The notes under the pieces were generated by a model. The model did no database searches. It saw nothing but the letters and a program-made list of their open reading frames with translations, and was not told the origin of the DNA. From Actinomycetes bacterium (GTDB lineage Bacteria > Actinomycetota > Acidimicrobiia > Acidimicrobiales > Bog-793), in the NCBI GenBank assembly GCA_021786195.1, contig JAJYNS010000118.1, forward strand, positions 1 through 53,274: a DNA stretch of 53,274 nucleotides. The letters run 5' to 3'. Below are positions 51,335-53,274 of this stretch, one piece after another. A program made the translations under genes and the position numbers. Numbering within the stretch: the first letter of the stretch is position 1; each line of letters starts with the position of its first letter.

Positions 51335-52347
51335 CGGTAGACGAGCGAGTTCGACTGGCCGGACTGGGTCACCACCTCGACCGACGCCGTGGTCGAGCCC
51401 GGCGGCGGAGGGGGCACGGTCGCGACGCACAGCGCCTCGCTCGGGCAGCGCGTCGCGGTCACTCGCCCGTCGAAGGTCACCAGGATCCGCCCGTCGGCGC
51501 TGTAGAAGCGGGAGCCGGAGATGCTGACCGAGCTCCCTGGCGCGCCGCTCGCCGGATCCAGCGCCGAGATCACGGGGCGCTCGCCGGGCGGGGCCGTGGT
51601 GGAGGTCGTCGAGGTGGTGGAAGTCGGCTCGCGGCGCCCGGAGGGGGACGGGCGGCCCGAGCCGCGGTCAGGGATGGAGGGCGCGCCCGTCGAGCGGCTC
51701 GCCGAGCCTCCCGAGGAGGGGGTCGACGCGGCCCGGGCGCCTCCGGTCAGCGCGGGCGCTCGCGGCTTGAGGCGCCCGGCGGCCGCCCGGCGCGAGGTGC
51801 TCCCCGGACCGCCCAGGAGCGTGGCGACGAGGAACGCGAGCGCGCCGAGCAGCGCGAGGCCGACGAGCGCGCCGAGCGCCCCGGGGCGGCCGGCCGGGCT
51901 CGAGCCAAGCCGCAGGCCCGGCCCTCGGCGCAGGCGTCTTGCGCTCGGCGCCCGCCCCGGCGCAGCCGGTGCGCGGTCCGGGCCCGGGGGCCGGCGGAGC
52001 GCTCCCGAGCCCTCGCCCTCCGACGGCTCTCCCGCTTCTCCCACCTCGCCGAGCGCGTCGAAGACGAGCCGGCGGCCCTCGGGCGCCCGAGCCGGCGAGG
52101 GCGGCAGGTCCTCGCCGCCCGGATGCCCCGGCGCCCTCGCCGGGGCCGGGCCGGCCCCGGTTCGTCGCCCCTCAGCCCCGCCTCCGCCCGCCGGCGGCCG
52201 CTCGGGCGAGCGCCTGGTCACCTCGGCGAGGGTGTCGAGGGCGCGGCCGTAGCGCTCCACGGAGCGGTCGCGCCTCGACCAGCTCCTCGATCCGAGCGCG
52301 AGCGCGGCGGCCACGCCGACCGCAAGCACGACATAGAGCGCGTCCAT
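51325..52347 (-). CDS. Membrane protein with IPT/TIG domain (hypothetical)
   Basis: A 340-residue protein. It has an N-terminal membrane helix (3-18), a long proline/arginine-rich cytoplasmic-type region, a second membrane helix (about 155-178), then a serine/threonine linker. The C-terminal IPT/TIG beta-sandwich domain occupies about 258-340: P-V-I-S-A-L-D-P-A-S-G-A-P-G-S-S-V-S-I-S-G-S-R-F, then V-T-F-D-G. TIG domains occur in cell-surface and adhesion proteins, so the C terminus is expected outside the cell. The linker contains a (T-S-T-T)-rich stretch. Function unknown. It runs opposite to the csrA-like gene and the two stops overlap by 10 bases. Confidence 0.7.
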   Translation of the reverse strand: MDALYVVLAVGVAAALALGSRSWSRRDRSVERYGRALDTLAEVTRRSPERPPAGGGGAEGRRTGAGPAPARAPGHPGGEDLPPSPARAPEGRRLVFDALGEVGEAGEPSEGEGSGALRRPPGPDRAPAAPGRAPSARRLRRGPGLRLGSSPAGRPGALGALVGLALLGALAFLVATLLGGPGSTSRRAAAGRLKPRAPALTGGARAASTPSSGGSASRSTGAPSIPDRGSGRPSPSGRREPTSTTSTTSTTAPPGERPVISALDPASGAPGSSVSISGSRFYSADGRILVTFDGRVTATRCPSEALCVATVPPPPPGSTTASVEVVTQSGQSNSLVYRYR

Positions 52348-52436
52348 CGCGTCTCCGCAGCCCGGGGCACACCTGGCGCCCGGATGCTACGCCCACCATT
52401 GAACCGCCACGCACCGCCCGAGGGGCGTCGCGGGGC

Positions 52437-52889
52437 TCAGGCGCCGCTGGAGGAGCGCGCCGAGGTGGCGTCGACGGCCACCGCGACGCCGTAACCGGAG
52501 TCCTGCAGCACGAGCTGCTCCGCCCTGCCGGTCCGGCGGTTGACGACGATCGGCCCCATCAGGTTGACGGTCGGCGGCGCCCCGACCCGGCGCGTCACGA
52601 GGACGAGGACCTCCGCGTCCGCGCTGGAGGTGAGCCCGAGGCGGGCCACCTCCTCCTCAGGGATCTCGATGACGTAGTCGTCGAACAGCGCCCCCGGCGG
52701 GACGACGATGAAGCCCACGCTCTCCTCGTCGAGCGAGGTGAGCGACTCGAAGGGCCGGTAGGCGTCCCCGAGCGGCCGGAGGGCGAAGCGGGAGCTCCTC
52801 GGGAAGCCGATCATCGGGCTCGCGAAGACGAGCGGGCGCTCGACGGTCTCGCCGTCGGCCGCCTGGGAAGCGGTGAGCAAGTCGGTCAT
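52437..52889 (-). CDS. fliW: Flagellar assembly factor FliW
   Basis: A 150-residue protein. Hallmarks are F-A-S-P-M-I-G-F-P-R-S-S-R-F-A-L (residues 22-37), P-F-E-S-L-T-S-L-D-E-E-S-V-G-F-I-V-V-P-P and V-N-L-M-G-P-I-V-V-N-R-R-T-G-R-A-E-Q-L-V-L. FliW binds CsrA and flagellin alternately; when flagellin is exported, FliW frees and inhibits CsrA, and flagellin translation starts. Lies 21 bases after flgL, as in many flgL-fliW-csrA operons. Here the csrA-like gene is on the other strand, separated by the IPT gene. Confidence 0.93.
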   Translation of the reverse strand: MTDLLTASQAADGETVERPLVFASPMIGFPRSSRFALRPLGDAYRPFESLTSLDEESVGFIVVPPGALFDDYVIEIPEEEVARLGLTSSADAEVLVLVTRRVGAPPTVNLMGPIVVNRRTGRAEQLVLQDSGYGVAVAVDATSARSSSGA

Positions 52890-52910
52890 GGCGTCGTCCT
52901 GTGCAGGCGG

Positions 52911-53274
52911 TCAGAGGTACTTCGCGAGCGAGTCGCTCGAGAGCTGGGAGGTCGCGTAGAGCGCCTCCTGGTAGGCGGTCTGCTGGAGCTGGAGGTTGGT
53001 GAGCGCCTGGGCCATGTTGGTGTCCTGGACCGACCCGAGCTCCTGCTGGAGGGAGGAGATGGTGTCGGTCGCCTGGGTCGAGAACCCCTGCACCTCCTGC
53101 TGGTTTGCCCCGAGCACGCCGGCGGCGGTCTCGACGCGGTCGAGCGCGGCCGACAGGTTCTGCAGGTCGGTGCCGGTCACCTGGGAGAGGGCCGCCGTGG
53201 CGCCGGCGCGGTTGCCCGCCGAGAGGTCCGTCGACGCGCTGGTCAGGTCGTTCACGAGCGTCTGGAGCACGCCC
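52911..53274 (-). CDS. flgL: Hook-filament junction protein FlgL (3' part)
   Basis: The C-terminal 121 codons of a flagellin-like protein; the gene runs off the right edge. Visible are a long coiled coil (V-L-G-A-N-Q-Q-E-V-Q-G-F-S-T-Q) and the end V-Q-D-T-N-M-A-Q-A-L-T-N-L-Q-L-Q-Q-T-A-Y-Q-E-A-L, typical for FlgL (HAP3), which joins hook and filament. The adjoining fliW gene supports FlgL rather than flagellin. flgK is expected just beyond the edge. Confidence 0.9.
   Translation of the reverse strand, partial: GVLQTLVNDLTSASTDLSAGNRAGATAALSQVTGTDLQNLSAALDRVETAAGVLGANQQEVQGFSTQATDTISSLQQELGSVQDTNMAQALTNLQLQQTAYQEALYATSQLSSDSLAKYL

Overview
The window is GC-rich, gene-dense actinobacterial-type DNA with many GTG starts and stop/start overlaps of 4 bases. 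It carries most of a flagellar apparatus, and no P- or L-ring genes are visible, which fits a monoderm. The codon use, MerR and LacI types and flagellin type suggest a deep-branching flagellated actinobacterium (Acidimicrobiia or Thermoleophilia-like). This placement is an inference; no marker gene is present to fix the taxonomy.

Left part (1-13754), general metabolism and transport. It starts with the tail of a family-5 solute-binding protein, followed by a small membrane protein, an aldo/keto reductase and a DedA-type membrane protein. A VapBC-like toxin-antitoxin pair follows. Next is a minus-strand block lacI-dppB-dppC-dppD-dppF plus a separate binding-protein gene: an Opp/Dpp-type importer under a LacI-family regulator. 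The promoter in front of lacI carries two perfect TAAGCGCTTA operators. This arrangement points to oligosaccharide rather than peptide uptake. A DHA2-type MFS exporter and an overlapping MerR regulator follow.

Middle (13856-29738), one long plus-strand flagellar operon: flgB, flgC, fliE, fliF, fliG, fliH, fliI, fliJ, a fused NlpC/P60-lytic transglycosylase, a 20-codon coupling ORF, fliK, flgD, flgE, fliM, fliN, fliO, fliP, fliQ, fliR, flhB. These encode the rod base, MS and C rings, type III export gate, ATPase complex, hook and hook scaffolding.

Right part (29753-53274). A minus-strand filament block (flagellin, fliD, fliS, a FliT-like protein) is headed by a sigma-28-type promoter. Divergent from it lies a plus-strand set of two very large multidomain glycosyltransferases and five nucleotide-sugar genes: an RfbC-like epimerase, an RfbD-like reductase, rfbF, rfbG and rfbH. 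Together they predict a CDP-3,6-dideoxyhexose (ascarylose-like) pathway. The last gene, rfbH, overlaps flhA, so the glycosylation set is physically fused into the export-apparatus operon. After flhA come an FlhF-like protein without a usable P-loop, a small membrane protein and an unusual CsrA-like protein with CsrA signatures in both halves. On the other strand lie an IPT/TIG membrane protein, fliW and the 3' end of flgL.

The flagellin start codon lies inside a near-consensus CsrA site. With fliW and the CsrA-like gene in the same cluster, this suggests a FliW-CsrA-flagellin translational switch built on a one-chain CsrA pseudo-dimer. The most unusual content is therefore the dideoxysugar flagellin-glycosylation island between flhB and flhA and the tandem CsrA. 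No rRNA, tRNA, CRISPR array, insertion sequence or phage gene was seen.
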